From positions 6,805 through 56,845 of the forward strand of contig UCIA01000016.1 in the NCBI GenBank assembly GCA_900472295.1: 50,041 nt of DNA, written 5' to 3'. The notes under the pieces are model-generated. The model ran no database searches. It worked only from the letters and a program-made list of their open reading frames with translations, and was not told where the DNA came from. Both the position numbers and the translations under genes were made by a program. The DNA is from Hyphomicrobiales bacterium (lineage in GTDB: Bacteria; Pseudomonadota; Alphaproteobacteria; Rhizobiales; Rhizobiaceae). Every line of letters starts with the position of its first letter. Positions within the stretch are counted from its first letter, which is position 1. Shown here one piece after another: positions 7,260-14,396 of the stretch.

Positions 7260-7502
7260 TCAACCGCCGTTGGCGGGAGCCGGGGCTGGAGCTGGAGCTG
7301 GAGCTGCCGGCTTTGGCGTTGAGGCAGGTGCCTCAACCTTGGGCACATCGATTTTAACGTTGATGTCTTTTCCCCCACCGCCATTGAGATTGATGACGCC
7401 GGTGACGAAAAGCAGGGCAAGGATTGCGACGATCGCAACGACGATCGCCACCGCAGTTCCTCCGCCGCCACCTGCATTTACAACAGTAGGTCCGTCAGCC
7501 AT
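7260..7502 (-). CDS. 80-aa membrane protein with Gly-rich and Ala/Pro-rich flanks
   Basis: Starts MADGPTVVNAGGGGG, followed by one hydrophobic segment (about 16-40, AVAIVVAIVAILALLFVTGVI) and a low-complexity periplasmic or cytoplasmic tail of Ala-Pro repeats (APAPAPAPA). The start is set by GAGAGGA eight bases upstream. A match to the alphaproteobacterial EcfG promoter consensus lies 36-60 bp upstream, suggesting general-stress control. Many rhizobia carry short one-span proteins like this, annotated as hypothetical; I know no assigned function. Confidence 0.7.
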   Translation of the reverse strand: MADGPTVVNAGGGGGTAVAIVVAIVAILALLFVTGVINLNGGGGKDINVKIDVPKVEAPASTPKPAAPAPAPAPAPANGG

Positions 7503-7537
7503 AGCTTTTCCTCTCTTTGAATGTTGCACCGAGAGTC

Positions 7538-7562
7538 AACGGTATCTGTAAGCCTTTGTTCC
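7538..7562 (-). promoter_or_regulatory. candidate EcfG (general stress sigma) promoter
   Basis: On the minus strand the sequence reads GGAAC (plus 7558-7562), 16 bases, then CGTT (plus 7538-7541). GGAAC-N16/17-CGTT is the published consensus for the EcfG/RpoE2 sigma factor that runs the general stress response in Alphaproteobacteria. It is correctly oriented and spaced for the 80-aa membrane protein gene starting at 7502. Confidence 0.65.
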
Positions 7563-7587
7563 TGCTTAGGGTATTCAGTCCTACGGT

Positions 7588-7607
7588 GTTCAGACTTCAG
7601 TCTGAAC
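7588..7607. promoter_or_regulatory. 20-bp perfect inverted repeat
   Basis: GTTCAGACT-TC-AGTCTGAAC, nine-base arms with a 2-base centre, upstream of the EcfG-like promoter. It could be a repressor or activator site for the small-gene island, or a small cruciform. No T run follows. The stretch 7608-8011 holds no reading frame or RNA that I can support. Confidence 0.45.
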
Positions 7608-8011
7608 CGGACCGGCTCAGAGATGCGCGCGGCTCTGTGCATGGGGAGGAGGCCGCGCACCTAAGGAGAGAGCTGGATGCGATCACTATCTCCAGCAAGT
7701 GAGGTGAGGCACCACTAACGCCAATCTCAAAAATCTCGTGGGGGTAATGTCCCTCCAACCTGCAGGTGGATCGGACGGATCGTCGGCCGTCGGCTGGAGC
7801 AGCTTCCTTGATGAGAACCACATTCCAGGCGCCGCAAGGCGGTTCAGAGCTTGTTTCGCCTGGGCAAGACCTAAGTCTGATAAGATGCGCAATAGTCCTA
7901 CAGCCATGAATTTTTGGAACATGCGGCACGCCTGCCTGTTGTTTGAGACCGCAGATTTGAAGCTAGAGCTTGTTTGCGATTTTGGTTTTTGCGTGAACAT
8001 GGAGAGCTGTC

Positions 8012-8095
8012 TTGAATGACCGTTGGAGCGTTGTAATCGTCATCGCCATGATGAGCTTTTTAGGCTCCGGTACCGCTAGTCAGATCCGCTATTGA
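8012..8095 (+). CDS. 27-aa hydrophobic peptide (leader or membrane peptide)
   Basis: Very short frame with a TTG start, GGAGAG at 8001-8006 giving a 5-base spacing, and a stop 10 bp before the GTG of the next small gene. The product begins MNDRWSVVIVIAMM and ends GSGTASQIRY, so it has one short hydrophobic stretch. Close spacing to the downstream gene and a believable ribosome site are the only support. It could be a translational leader for the 72-aa gene rather than a functional peptide. Confidence 0.35.
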   Translation: MNDRWSVVIVIAMMSFLGSGTASQIRY

Positions 8096-8105
8096 GGTAA
8101 AAGTT

Positions 8106-8324
8106 GTGACACAATCTGTGCATACACCGCTCTTGCCCGAGACTAGCGAAGATCGGGAGATCAATTGTGAAGTCGCATTGGAGCAAGCGTTCGAAGAGCT
8201 CGTGGCAGCGGCATTGGCTCAGGGGTGGACTCCCCAAGAGACAGCGGCCGCTTTGGTCAACATCGCTGCCGAGAATGCCCAAAAGGTCGAGCTCGCGGTA
8301 GGCGTTTCGCCTACTGACGCCTAG
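8106..8324 (+). CDS. 72-aa hypothetical protein
   Basis: Acidic helical protein with GTG start preceded by GAGGT. The central segment (about 26-60: LEQAFEELVAAALAQGWTPQETAAALVNIAAENAQKVELA) is predicted as two amphipathic helices and reads like a coding sequence rather than a shadow frame. No membrane segment, no cysteine pairs apart from Cys21. I do not recognise the family. It shares strand and spacing with the tiny peptide upstream and the 63-aa gene downstream, suggesting one transcript that ends at the hairpin at 8666. Confidence 0.6.
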   Translation: MTQSVHTPLLPETSEDREINCEVALEQAFEELVAAALAQGWTPQETAAALVNIAAENAQKVELAVGVSPTDA

Positions 8325-8431
8325 ATCGGTCTGCAAGCTACTCGGTAGGAGTAGCTACCCTGTAGGACTTGCCGATTTGATCAGCCGTTCGACGTGGGCT
8401 TAAAACCAAATTGTATAGAAAGGAAACTATC

Positions 8432-8623
8432 GTGACGGATGCTTCGCCGACACTGAGAAGGCGCTTGGCTGATTTTGAGGCCAGGATAAAGTTGGCTGGG
8501 GTAACTGCGCAGGAGCTCAAGGCTTTCCACAAAGTCGCTTCTCTGATGGAATCTGGTAGAGGACTCATTGAGGCAGATGATCTCATCGCAGCATCGTTTT
8601 TAACAGACAAGTTAGAGCGCTGA
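8432..8623 (+). CDS. 63-aa hypothetical helical protein
   Basis: GTG start seven bases after AAAGGAAA; the alternative upstream TTG (8411) would lie ahead of that ribosome site. The sequence (TDASPTLRRRLADFEARIKLAGVTAQELKAFHKVASLMESG...) is charged and helical and ends DKLER, with no motif I know. Base composition is noticeably lower in GC than the flanking operons, as in the rest of 7.5-8.6 kb. It is followed by an intrinsic terminator. Confidence 0.6.
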   Translation: MTDASPTLRRRLADFEARIKLAGVTAQELKAFHKVASLMESGRGLIEADDLIAASFLTDKLER

Positions 8624-8665
8624 TCCGCCAACGCGGTCAGCTATGACGTTTTCATATTTTTGCTA

Positions 8666-8690
8666 AAGGCCCCGATTCGCTCCGGGCCTT
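8666..8690 (+). terminator. intrinsic terminator after the small-gene island
   Basis: Hairpin AAGGCCC (8666-8672) / GGGCCTT (8684-8690) with an 11-base loop, followed by CCTT. It closes the plus-strand small-gene transcript. The remaining 206 bases up to the next gene hold a short hairpin (GGAGC-GTT-GCTCC near 8789) and no gene I can support. Confidence 0.7.
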
Positions 8691-8896
8691 CCTTGCTTAC
8701 GGTTCTTGGACAATTCATACGCAGGGCGTTGGTATCGAGCACACCCATGCGACCTTCGTTTTGAAACATAGATGCGTAGCCTCAAAAGGAGCGTTGCTCC
8801 TCCGCAAGCGAAGTCGCGGGGCCAAACCTCCCCTTGCGGCCAGTCCCCCCAACAAACCGCTTCAAACGCTGCGTCCATGACGCTACGGTCGTCCCC

Positions 8897-10570
8897 ATGG
8901 CCCCAACCGCCCAACCGATCACCGTCGCCCGCCGCGACCAGATGTTTCCCATCCTGGCCGAGGCCGATATCGAGCGCATGCGCCGCTTCGGCGAGGCGAG
9001 TTCCTATGCCGCCGGCGAGTATATCGTCACCGCCGGCACTGTCGCGCCGGGGCTGATCGTCATCCTGTCGGGCACGGTCGACATCACCCAGGATGTCAGC
9101 CCGGGCCGGCGCGAAACCATCGTTACCCATGGCCCCGGCAATTTCATCGGCGAGCTGGCGCAGCTTTCGAGCCGGCCTTCGCTGGTCAATGCCGAGGCCA
9201 AAGAGCCGGTCGAGGCCTTTGTCATCCCCTCGCAGCGGCTGCGCGACCTGATGGTGCAGGAGGCAAGTCTCGGCGAGCGGATCATGCGGGCGCTGATTCT
9301 GCGCCGCGTCGGTCTGCTGGAAAGCGGCTCCAGCGGGCCAATCGTCATCGGCCCCGCCGGCAATGGCGACACGCTGCGGCTGCAAGGGTTTCTGCGCCGC
9401 AGCGGCCAGCCGCACCGGGCGCTGGATTCGGACTCGGATCCGTGCGCCAAAACGCTGATCGGGCATTTTCACATCGACCCGCATCATCTGCCGATCGTGC
9501 TCTGCCCCAACGGCAAGCTGATGCACAATCCCGGCGAAACCGAACTCGCCCGCTGCATCGGCCTGCTGCGGCCGATCGATCCCGACACGGTCTATGACGT
9601 CGCCATTGTCGGCGCCGGGCCGGCAGGGCTGGCGGCGGCGGTCTATGCGGCGTCGGAAGGGCTGTCGACCATCGTGCTCGATTGCCGCGCCTTTGGCGGC
9701 CAGGCAGGCGCCTCGGCGCGCATCGAAAACTATCTCGGTTTCCCCACAGGCATTACCGGCATGGCGCTGATGGCGCGCGCCTACAATCAGGCGCAGAAAT
9801 TCGGCGTTGAAATCGTCATCCCCGACGAAGCCAAGCTGCTTGGCGCCGCCGACGACGCGCCGGGCTACAGGCTGGATGTCGGCGATGGCGAGAGCTTGCG
9901 CACGCGCACCGTGGTGATCGCCTGCGGCGCACGCTACCGCCGCCTCGACATCGCCAACCTGGCCCAGTTCGAGGGCACGTCGGTGCATTACTGGGCTTCG
10001 CCGATCGAGGCGCGGCTGTGCGCCGGCCAGGAGGTGGCGGTGGTAGGCGCCGGCAATTCGGCGGGGCAGGCGGCGGTGTATCTGGCCAGCCAGGTCGGCA
10101 AGGTGACGCTTCTGGCGCGCCGCGACAGTCTCGATGCCACCATGTCGCGCTATCTGGTCGAGCGCATCAAGGCGCAGCCGAACATCGAGGTGGTGACCGA
10201 GACCGAGATCGAGGCGCTGGAGGGCGAAGCGGGCAATCTCAGCGCGCTCAGATGGCGCAACCAGGTGACCGGCGCGGTGACGACGCGCCCGATCCAGCAT
10301 CTCTTCCTGTTCATCGGCGCCGACCCCAACACCGACTGGCTGGCGCACTGCGATGTCGCGCTCGACGCCAGGGGTTTCGTGCGCACCGGCGCCGACATAG
10401 CGGCGGGCCAGATGGAGACCAGCCGCAGCGGCGTGTTCGCCATCGGCGACGTGCGCTCCGGCTCGGTCAAGCGCGTCGCCGCCGCCGTCGGCGAGGGCGC
10501 CCAGGTGGTGGCGGCACTGCATGCCTATCTCTCGCGCGGCAACGCGCCTCAAACAGCCGGGAGACCATGA
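8897..10570 (+). CDS. cyclic-nucleotide-binding / thioredoxin-like / thioredoxin-reductase-like fusion lacking CxxC
   Basis: 557-aa soluble protein with three parts: a CNB (Crp-type beta-roll) domain, about 10-135; a small thioredoxin-fold-like domain, about 155-222, where the usual CxxC is replaced by RRSGQPHR; and a TrxR-like flavoprotein, 232-550, with FAD motif GAGPAG (239-244), NAD(P)H motif GAGNSA (384-389) and second FAD motif IGDVR (516-520). The CATC redox pair of thioredoxin reductase is missing; HYWASPIEARLC lies there. Direct disulfide reduction is therefore doubtful. Start chosen at ATG 8897; a TTG at 8834 would add 21 poorly conserved-looking residues. Coupled to the zinc finger gene by ATGA overlap. 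Family function is unestablished. Confidence 0.82.
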   Translation: MAPTAQPITVARRDQMFPILAEADIERMRRFGEASSYAAGEYIVTAGTVAPGLIVILSGTVDITQDVSPGRRETIVTHGPGNFIGELAQLSSRPSLVNAEAKEPVEAFVIPSQRLRDLMVQEASLGERIMRALILRRVGLLESGSSGPIVIGPAGNGDTLRLQGFLRRSGQPHRALDSDSDPCAKTLIGHFHIDPHHLPIVLCPNGKLMHNPGETELARCIGLLRPIDPDTVYDVAIVGAGPAGLAAAVYAASEGLSTIVLDCRAFGGQAGASARIENYLGFPTGITGMALMARAYNQAQKFGVEIVIPDEAKLLGAADDAPGYRLDVGDGESLRTRTVVIACGARYRRLDIANLAQFEGTSVHYWASPIEARLCAGQEVAVVGAGNSAGQAAVYLASQVGKVTLLARRDSLDATMSRYLVERIKAQPNIEVVTETEIEALEGEAGNLSALRWRNQVTGAVTTRPIQHLFLFIGADPNTDWLAHCDVALDARGFVRTGADIAAGQMETSRSGVFAIGDVRSGSVKRVAAAVGEGAQVVAALHAYLSRGNAPQTAGRP

Positions 10571-10875
10571 TGGACGAATGCAAGCACACGACAGGCATCA
10601 GACAAGTGACGCCGAGCGCGCTCGGCTGCGAGGAATGCCTGAAGAGCGGCTCGATGTGGGTGCATCTGAGGCTCTGCCGCACCTGCGGCCATGTCGGCTG
10701 CTGCGACGACTCGCCCAACCGCCACGCCACCAAGCATTTCCACGCCACCAAGCATCCCATCATCGAAGGCTACGACCCGCCGGAAGGCTGGGCCTGGTGC
10801 TTTGTCGACGAGGCGTTCATCGACCTCGAAGGCGACGTGACGCCGCAGAACGGCCCGATCCCGAAGTTTTTCTGA
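10567..10875 (+). CDS. UBP-type zinc finger protein
   Basis: 102-aa protein consisting of one zf-UBP domain. Candidate zinc ligands are Cys5, His7, Cys21, Cys24, Cys37, Cys40, Cys45 and His residues around 53-63 (CEEC...CRTCGHVGCCDDSPNRHATKHFHATKH). In eukaryotes this fold binds the free C-terminal Gly-Gly of ubiquitin; in bacteria the ligand is unknown. The start ATG overlaps the reductase stop (an adjacent ATG at 10570 is equally possible), so the two proteins are probably made together and may work together. The C-terminus ends PIPKFF. Confidence 0.88.
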   Translation: MMDECKHTTGIRQVTPSALGCEECLKSGSMWVHLRLCRTCGHVGCCDDSPNRHATKHFHATKHPIIEGYDPPEGWAWCFVDEAFIDLEGDVTPQNGPIPKFF

Positions 10876-10930
10876 GGCAGGGCAGACCTCTCGCACCAGG
10901 GCAATCGCGTATTGTTTTCACCCTACGAGT

Positions 10931-11081
10931 ACCCCCACCCTTAATCCCTCCCCACAAGGGGGAGGGAGACTCTCGCAGGCGCTGAGACTCGGCAAATTGG
11001 TTAGGGTTTGTGCTCGAGTTGATCAATAAAGGGAGCGCAGCAGCGTTCCCTCCCCCTTGTGGGGAGGGCTAGGGTGGGGGT
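10931..11081. repeat. inverted pair of CTCCCC-rich palindromic repeats
   Basis: Left arm 10931-10967 (ACCCCCACCC...CCCCACAAGGGGG) and right arm 11047-11081 are inverted copies of one another, each with its own small dyad CCCCACAAGGGG-like core. They fill the space between convergent genes and could act as a bidirectional terminator. A truncated member of the same family is at the right end of the window. Confidence 0.8.
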
Positions 11082-11103
11082 CCTTCTTCGCAAGAAGCCC
11101 TGT

Positions 11104-11286
11104 TTATTTTATCGAGCCGGTAACAGTCCGGTCGAGAGCATCGGGATTGCGGTCGTTGCCGGCGAGCGCGGCGATGACCAGGAGGCTGGCGACGACCGGG
11201 ACAAACAGGATGGCCACGCGGGCCTGCACGTAAAAGATTGCGCGCCACTCGCTGCGCTTTTCAGGGCTGTTGTCCATCACACTCAC
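11104..11286 (-). CDS. small one-span membrane protein
   Basis: 60-aa product: a polar N-terminus (MDNSPEKRSEWRAIFYVQAR), a single hydrophobic segment (VAILFVPVVASLLVIAALAG) and a polar C-terminus ending TVTGSIK. Start taken at GTG 11286 because GGGAGG lies nine bases upstream; the internal ATG at 11277 is the alternative, giving 57 aa. No family recognised. It stands alone between repeats and the transsulfuration operon, downstream of that operon on the same strand but separated by about 130 bp. Confidence 0.6.
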   Translation of the reverse strand: MSVMDNSPEKRSEWRAIFYVQARVAILFVPVVASLLVIAALAGNDRNPDALDRTVTGSIK

Positions 11287-11417
11287 TCTGTCGCGCCTCC
11301 CAAGGCGGACATAGCGGCGAAGGGTTAAGCAAAGGCTTCCGATTGTGTTAACGGGGGCGGGACAGTTCGAAAGCGCGCGCGTTAATGCGAGTTCGGCATC
11401 CGTGCGCACCTTCTCCG

Positions 11418-12611
11418 CTACCCCCTCAGCGCCTGCTCCAGATCCGCGATCAGATCGTCGCCATCCTCTATCCCCGCCGACAATCGCACCAGCGAATCCG
11501 AAATGCCGATCGCGGCGCGCTTTTCCGCCGGGATCGAGCCATGCGTCATCAGTGCCGGATGCTCGATCAGGCTTTCGACGCCGCCGAGGCTTTCGGCGAG
11601 CGTGAACAATTGCGTGCGTTCGAGGAAGCGTTTGGTGCCGGCGAGGTCGCGGTCGAGATCGACCGAGATCATGCCGCCGAAGGCGTGCATCTGGCGCTTG
11701 GCGATCGCATGCTGCGGATGGCTGGGCAGGCCGGGATAGACGACGCGGCGCACGTCCTTGCTGGCCTCCAGCCATTGCGCGATCTTCAGGCCGTTCGTCG
11801 AATGGCGCTCCATCCTGAGCGCCAAGGTCTTGATGCCGCGCAGCGCAAGAAAACTGTCGAACGGGCCCGAGATGGCGCCGATGGCGTTTTGCAGGAATTT
11901 CAGCTGGGCGGCGAGATCCTTGTTGTCGCCGACGATGGCGACGCCGCCGACCATGTCGGAATGGCCGTTGAGATACTTTGTTGTCGAATGCACGACGATG
12001 TCGATGCCGAGCTCCAGCGGCCGCTGGATGTAGGGGCTGCAGAAAGTGTTGTCGGCGACCGACAGAATGCCCTTGCGCTTGGCGAGTGCGGCAACGCCTT
12101 CGAGGTCGACGATGCGCAGCAGCGGGTTGGTGGGGGTCTCGACCCAGAGCAGTTTTGTCTCCGGGCGGATCGCGGCTTCGACGGCGGCGAGATCGGTGAA
12201 GTCGACGAAGCTGACCTGCAGATTGGCCGAGCGTTTGCGCACCCTCTCCATCAGCCGGAACGAGCCGCCATAGATGTCGTCGGTGGCCACTATATGCGCG
12301 CCGCTGTCGAGCAGCTCCAGCACGGTCGAGATTGCCGCAAGGCCGGAGGCGAAAGCGAAGGCTGCCGAGCCGCTTTCGAGATCGGCCACGGCGCGCTCGA
12401 AGGCAAAGCGTGTCGGGTTCTGGCTGCGGGCATATTCAAAGCCCTTGTGCACCCCGGGCGACTGCTGGCCGTAGGTCGAGGTCGCGTAGATCGGCACCAT
12501 GACGGCGCCGGTCAGCGGGTCGTGGCTCTGGCCGCCATGGATGGTGCGGGTGGAAAAGGCCAGGCGGTTTTTGCCCGATGATCCCGATGAAGATGGGGGT
12601 GTTGCAGTCAT
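11418..12611 (-). CDS. cystathionine gamma-lyase / gamma-synthase family PLP enzyme
   Basis: 397-aa Cys/Met-metabolism PLP enzyme (fold type I). The Schiff-base lysine is in VHSTTKYLNGHSD near residue 210; substrate-phosphate motifs YxR (YARSQNPTR, near 60) and SLGG (near 335) are present. Sequence alone does not separate gamma-lyase from gamma-synthase, but its start overlaps the stop of cystathionine beta-synthase by 4 bp. Pairing with that enzyme argues for gamma-lyase: cystathionine to cysteine, 2-oxobutyrate and ammonia, completing reverse transsulfuration. Length is typical. It acts in the cytoplasm. Confidence 0.85.
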   Translation of the reverse strand: MTATPPSSSGSSGKNRLAFSTRTIHGGQSHDPLTGAVMVPIYATSTYGQQSPGVHKGFEYARSQNPTRFAFERAVADLESGSAAFAFASGLAAISTVLELLDSGAHIVATDDIYGGSFRLMERVRKRSANLQVSFVDFTDLAAVEAAIRPETKLLWVETPTNPLLRIVDLEGVAALAKRKGILSVADNTFCSPYIQRPLELGIDIVVHSTTKYLNGHSDMVGGVAIVGDNKDLAAQLKFLQNAIGAISGPFDSFLALRGIKTLALRMERHSTNGLKIAQWLEASKDVRRVVYPGLPSHPQHAIAKRQMHAFGGMISVDLDRDLAGTKRFLERTQLFTLAESLGGVESLIEHPALMTHGSIPAEKRAAIGISDSLVRLSAGIEDGDDLIADLEQALRG

Positions 12612-14041
12612 CGTGCGCGCCTCAAATGGTTGATCAGGTCGATACGGGTTATCAGGCCGACGAACTCGTCACCATCGAAGATGATGGCGACCTCGTTGCG
12701 GTCGAACACCGGCAGCAAAGCATCCAGCGTCTGGCTGGCCTGCAGCGTGTGCAGATTGGAGGTCATGGCGGTGCGCACCGGGCCGTTGAAACGCTCCCAG
12801 CGGCCGTCATAGGGGCCGTCGACTTGAGCGAGAATATCGCTTTCGTCGACGATGCCGACCAGCTTGCCCTCGTCCAGCACCGGCAGCTGCGAGACATCGG
12901 AGCGGCGCATGCGGCCATAGGCGTTGAGCAGGCTTTCGTCCGGGCCGACAAACACGGTGTCGCCGGTGCGGTGCGAGCGCATGACGAGATCGCGCAGATC
13001 GCCATGCTGTTCCTGTTCGGCGAGACCCTGTTCGGCCAGCCAGAAATCATCGAACACTTTCGACAGGTACTTGTTGCCGCTGTCGCAGACGAAGGTGACG
13101 ACGCGCTTTGCCGTCGTCTGCTCACGGCAATAGCGAAGTGCGGCCGACAACAGCGTGCCGGAGGACGAGCCGGCGAGAATGCCTTCCTTCGAAAGCAGAT
13201 CGCGCACCGCCAGCATGCTCTGCTTGTCGGGGATGGAGTAGGCCTTCTTGACCAGCGACAGATCGGCATTGGGCGGCACGAAATCCTCGCCTATGCCTTC
13301 GACGGTCCAGCTGCCGGCCTCTTCCATCTTGCCGGTCTTGATCAACGGCGCCAGCACCGATCCGACAGGATCGGCCAGCACCATCTCGGTCTTCGGCGAG
13401 ACCTTTGCGAAGTAGCGGCCAAGCCCGGTCAGCGTGCCGCCGGAACCAACGCCGACCACCACGGCGTCGAGATTGCCATCGAGCTGCGAAAAGATTTCCG
13501 GGCCGGTGGTAGTCTCGTGCGCCTCAGGGTTGGCCGGGTTGGCGAACTGGTTGGCGTAGAAGGCGCCGGGCAGTTCGGCGGCAATCTTCTCGGCCATGTC
13601 CTGATAGTATTCAGGGTGGCCCTTGCCGACGTCGGAGCGCGTCATGCGCACTTCGGCGCCGAGCGCGCGCAGATGCTGGATCTTTTCGCGCGACATCTTG
13701 TCGGGCACGACGAGGATGATGCGGTAGCCCTTGGGGATGCCGACCTGGGCGAGGCCAAGGCCGGTGTTGCCGGCAGTGGCCTCGACGATGGTGCCGCCGC
13801 GTTTGAGCCGGCCGTCTTTCTCGGCCGCCGCAATCATCGACAGCGCGATGCGGTCCTTGATCGAGCCGCCGGGGTTCTGGCTTTCGAGCTTGATGAACAG
13901 CCGGCATTTTCCGGTGTCGAACTTGGTCAGCTCGACCACCGGCGTCTGGCCGATGAGATCGAGCACCGAGGCGTAGGGCGGACGCAGGCGGGATAACGCG
14001 CCGTCCGGACTGCCTGGCGCAGCTTTTTTGTGCTCGCTCAT
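12608..14041 (-). CDS. cystathionine beta-synthase with CBS domain pair
   Basis: 477-aa enzyme condensing homocysteine with serine to cystathionine. The PLP fold type II core spans about 25-335, with the lysine in NPGGSIKDR and the phosphate loop GVGSGGTLTG. A C-terminal CBS-domain pair follows (about 350-475), which in relatives binds S-adenosylmethionine or adenylates to tune activity. Start ATG 14041, first gene of the two-gene operon. No heme-binding N-terminal segment is seen, as usual in bacteria. Together with the next gene it gives methionine-derived sulfur to cysteine. Confidence 0.9.
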   Translation of the reverse strand: MSEHKKAAPGSPDGALSRLRPPYASVLDLIGQTPVVELTKFDTGKCRLFIKLESQNPGGSIKDRIALSMIAAAEKDGRLKRGGTIVEATAGNTGLGLAQVGIPKGYRIILVVPDKMSREKIQHLRALGAEVRMTRSDVGKGHPEYYQDMAEKIAAELPGAFYANQFANPANPEAHETTTGPEIFSQLDGNLDAVVVGVGSGGTLTGLGRYFAKVSPKTEMVLADPVGSVLAPLIKTGKMEEAGSWTVEGIGEDFVPPNADLSLVKKAYSIPDKQSMLAVRDLLSKEGILAGSSSGTLLSAALRYCREQTTAKRVVTFVCDSGNKYLSKVFDDFWLAEQGLAEQEQHGDLRDLVMRSHRTGDTVFVGPDESLLNAYGRMRRSDVSQLPVLDEGKLVGIVDESDILAQVDGPYDGRWERFNGPVRTAMTSNLHTLQASQTLDALLPVFDRNEVAIIFDGDEFVGLITRIDLINHLRRAR

Positions 14042-14396
14042 GTCGATGTGCTCCCTTGATCAAGCGACCGCCTCGGGGGCAGAGCGGCAGCGTAGCTTCT
14101 TTTCCAGCCGTTTGCAGTCGGAAAGAAGGTAGATCGTGCCAATCAACCGGCGAGATGCGGAATGGAATTCCAGCCCCGAACCTTCGTCATCCTCGGGCTT
14201 GACCCGAGGATCCATGCCGCGACGTGGATCGAGAAAAGCTGCGGTCCAGATCTATCATTGTCGCCGACTGTGGCATTGCGTCCTATGAACCGTTGCGACG
14301 CTCGCAGGTCACGGCATGGATCCTAGGGTTTCCGCGACGTCGCTTCGCGACTGCTCCACCCTAGGATGACGAGAGGACGAGCGCTCCGCAGCTGCT
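14042..14396. repeat. intergenic stretch with CTAGGATGAC/CGAGGATC repeats
   Basis: 355 bases without a gene. A near-hairpin CTTCTTTTCC...GGAAAGAAG (about 14097-14131) sits in the upstream region of the cystathionine beta-synthase gene. Members of the GTCATCCTCGGG/GTCATCCTAGGG palindromic repeat family occupy about 14186-14215 and 14313-14372 in inverted orientation. No riboswitch that I know is recognisable. Confidence 0.6.

Noticed and set aside
7608..8011. Several 90-110 codon frames on both strands
   Set aside because: Cys/Ser/Arg-rich compositions without ribosome sites or motifs; no consistent coding signal.
8663..10552. 629-codon minus-strand open frame opposite the CNB-TrxR fusion
   Set aside because: The opposite strand carries clear FAD, NAD(P)H and CNB motifs. 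This frame is His/Gln/Arg-rich with no recognisable domain, typical of antisense frames in high-GC coding DNA.
11104..11775. 223-codon extension of the small membrane protein frame
   Set aside because: The extension is antisense to the end of the PLP enzyme gene and Arg-rich; a ribosome site supports a start at 11286 instead.
11385..13996. Two long plus-strand frames (about 398 and 472 codons) opposite the transsulfuration genes
   Set aside because: Both lie exactly antisense to cystathionine gamma-lyase and beta-synthase, have no ribosome sites and no domain signatures.
14042..14140. Possible SAM or SAH riboswitch ahead of the cystathionine beta-synthase gene
   Set aside because: Only an imperfect stem is present; none of the conserved cores of known SAM/SAH riboswitch classes could be identified by eye.
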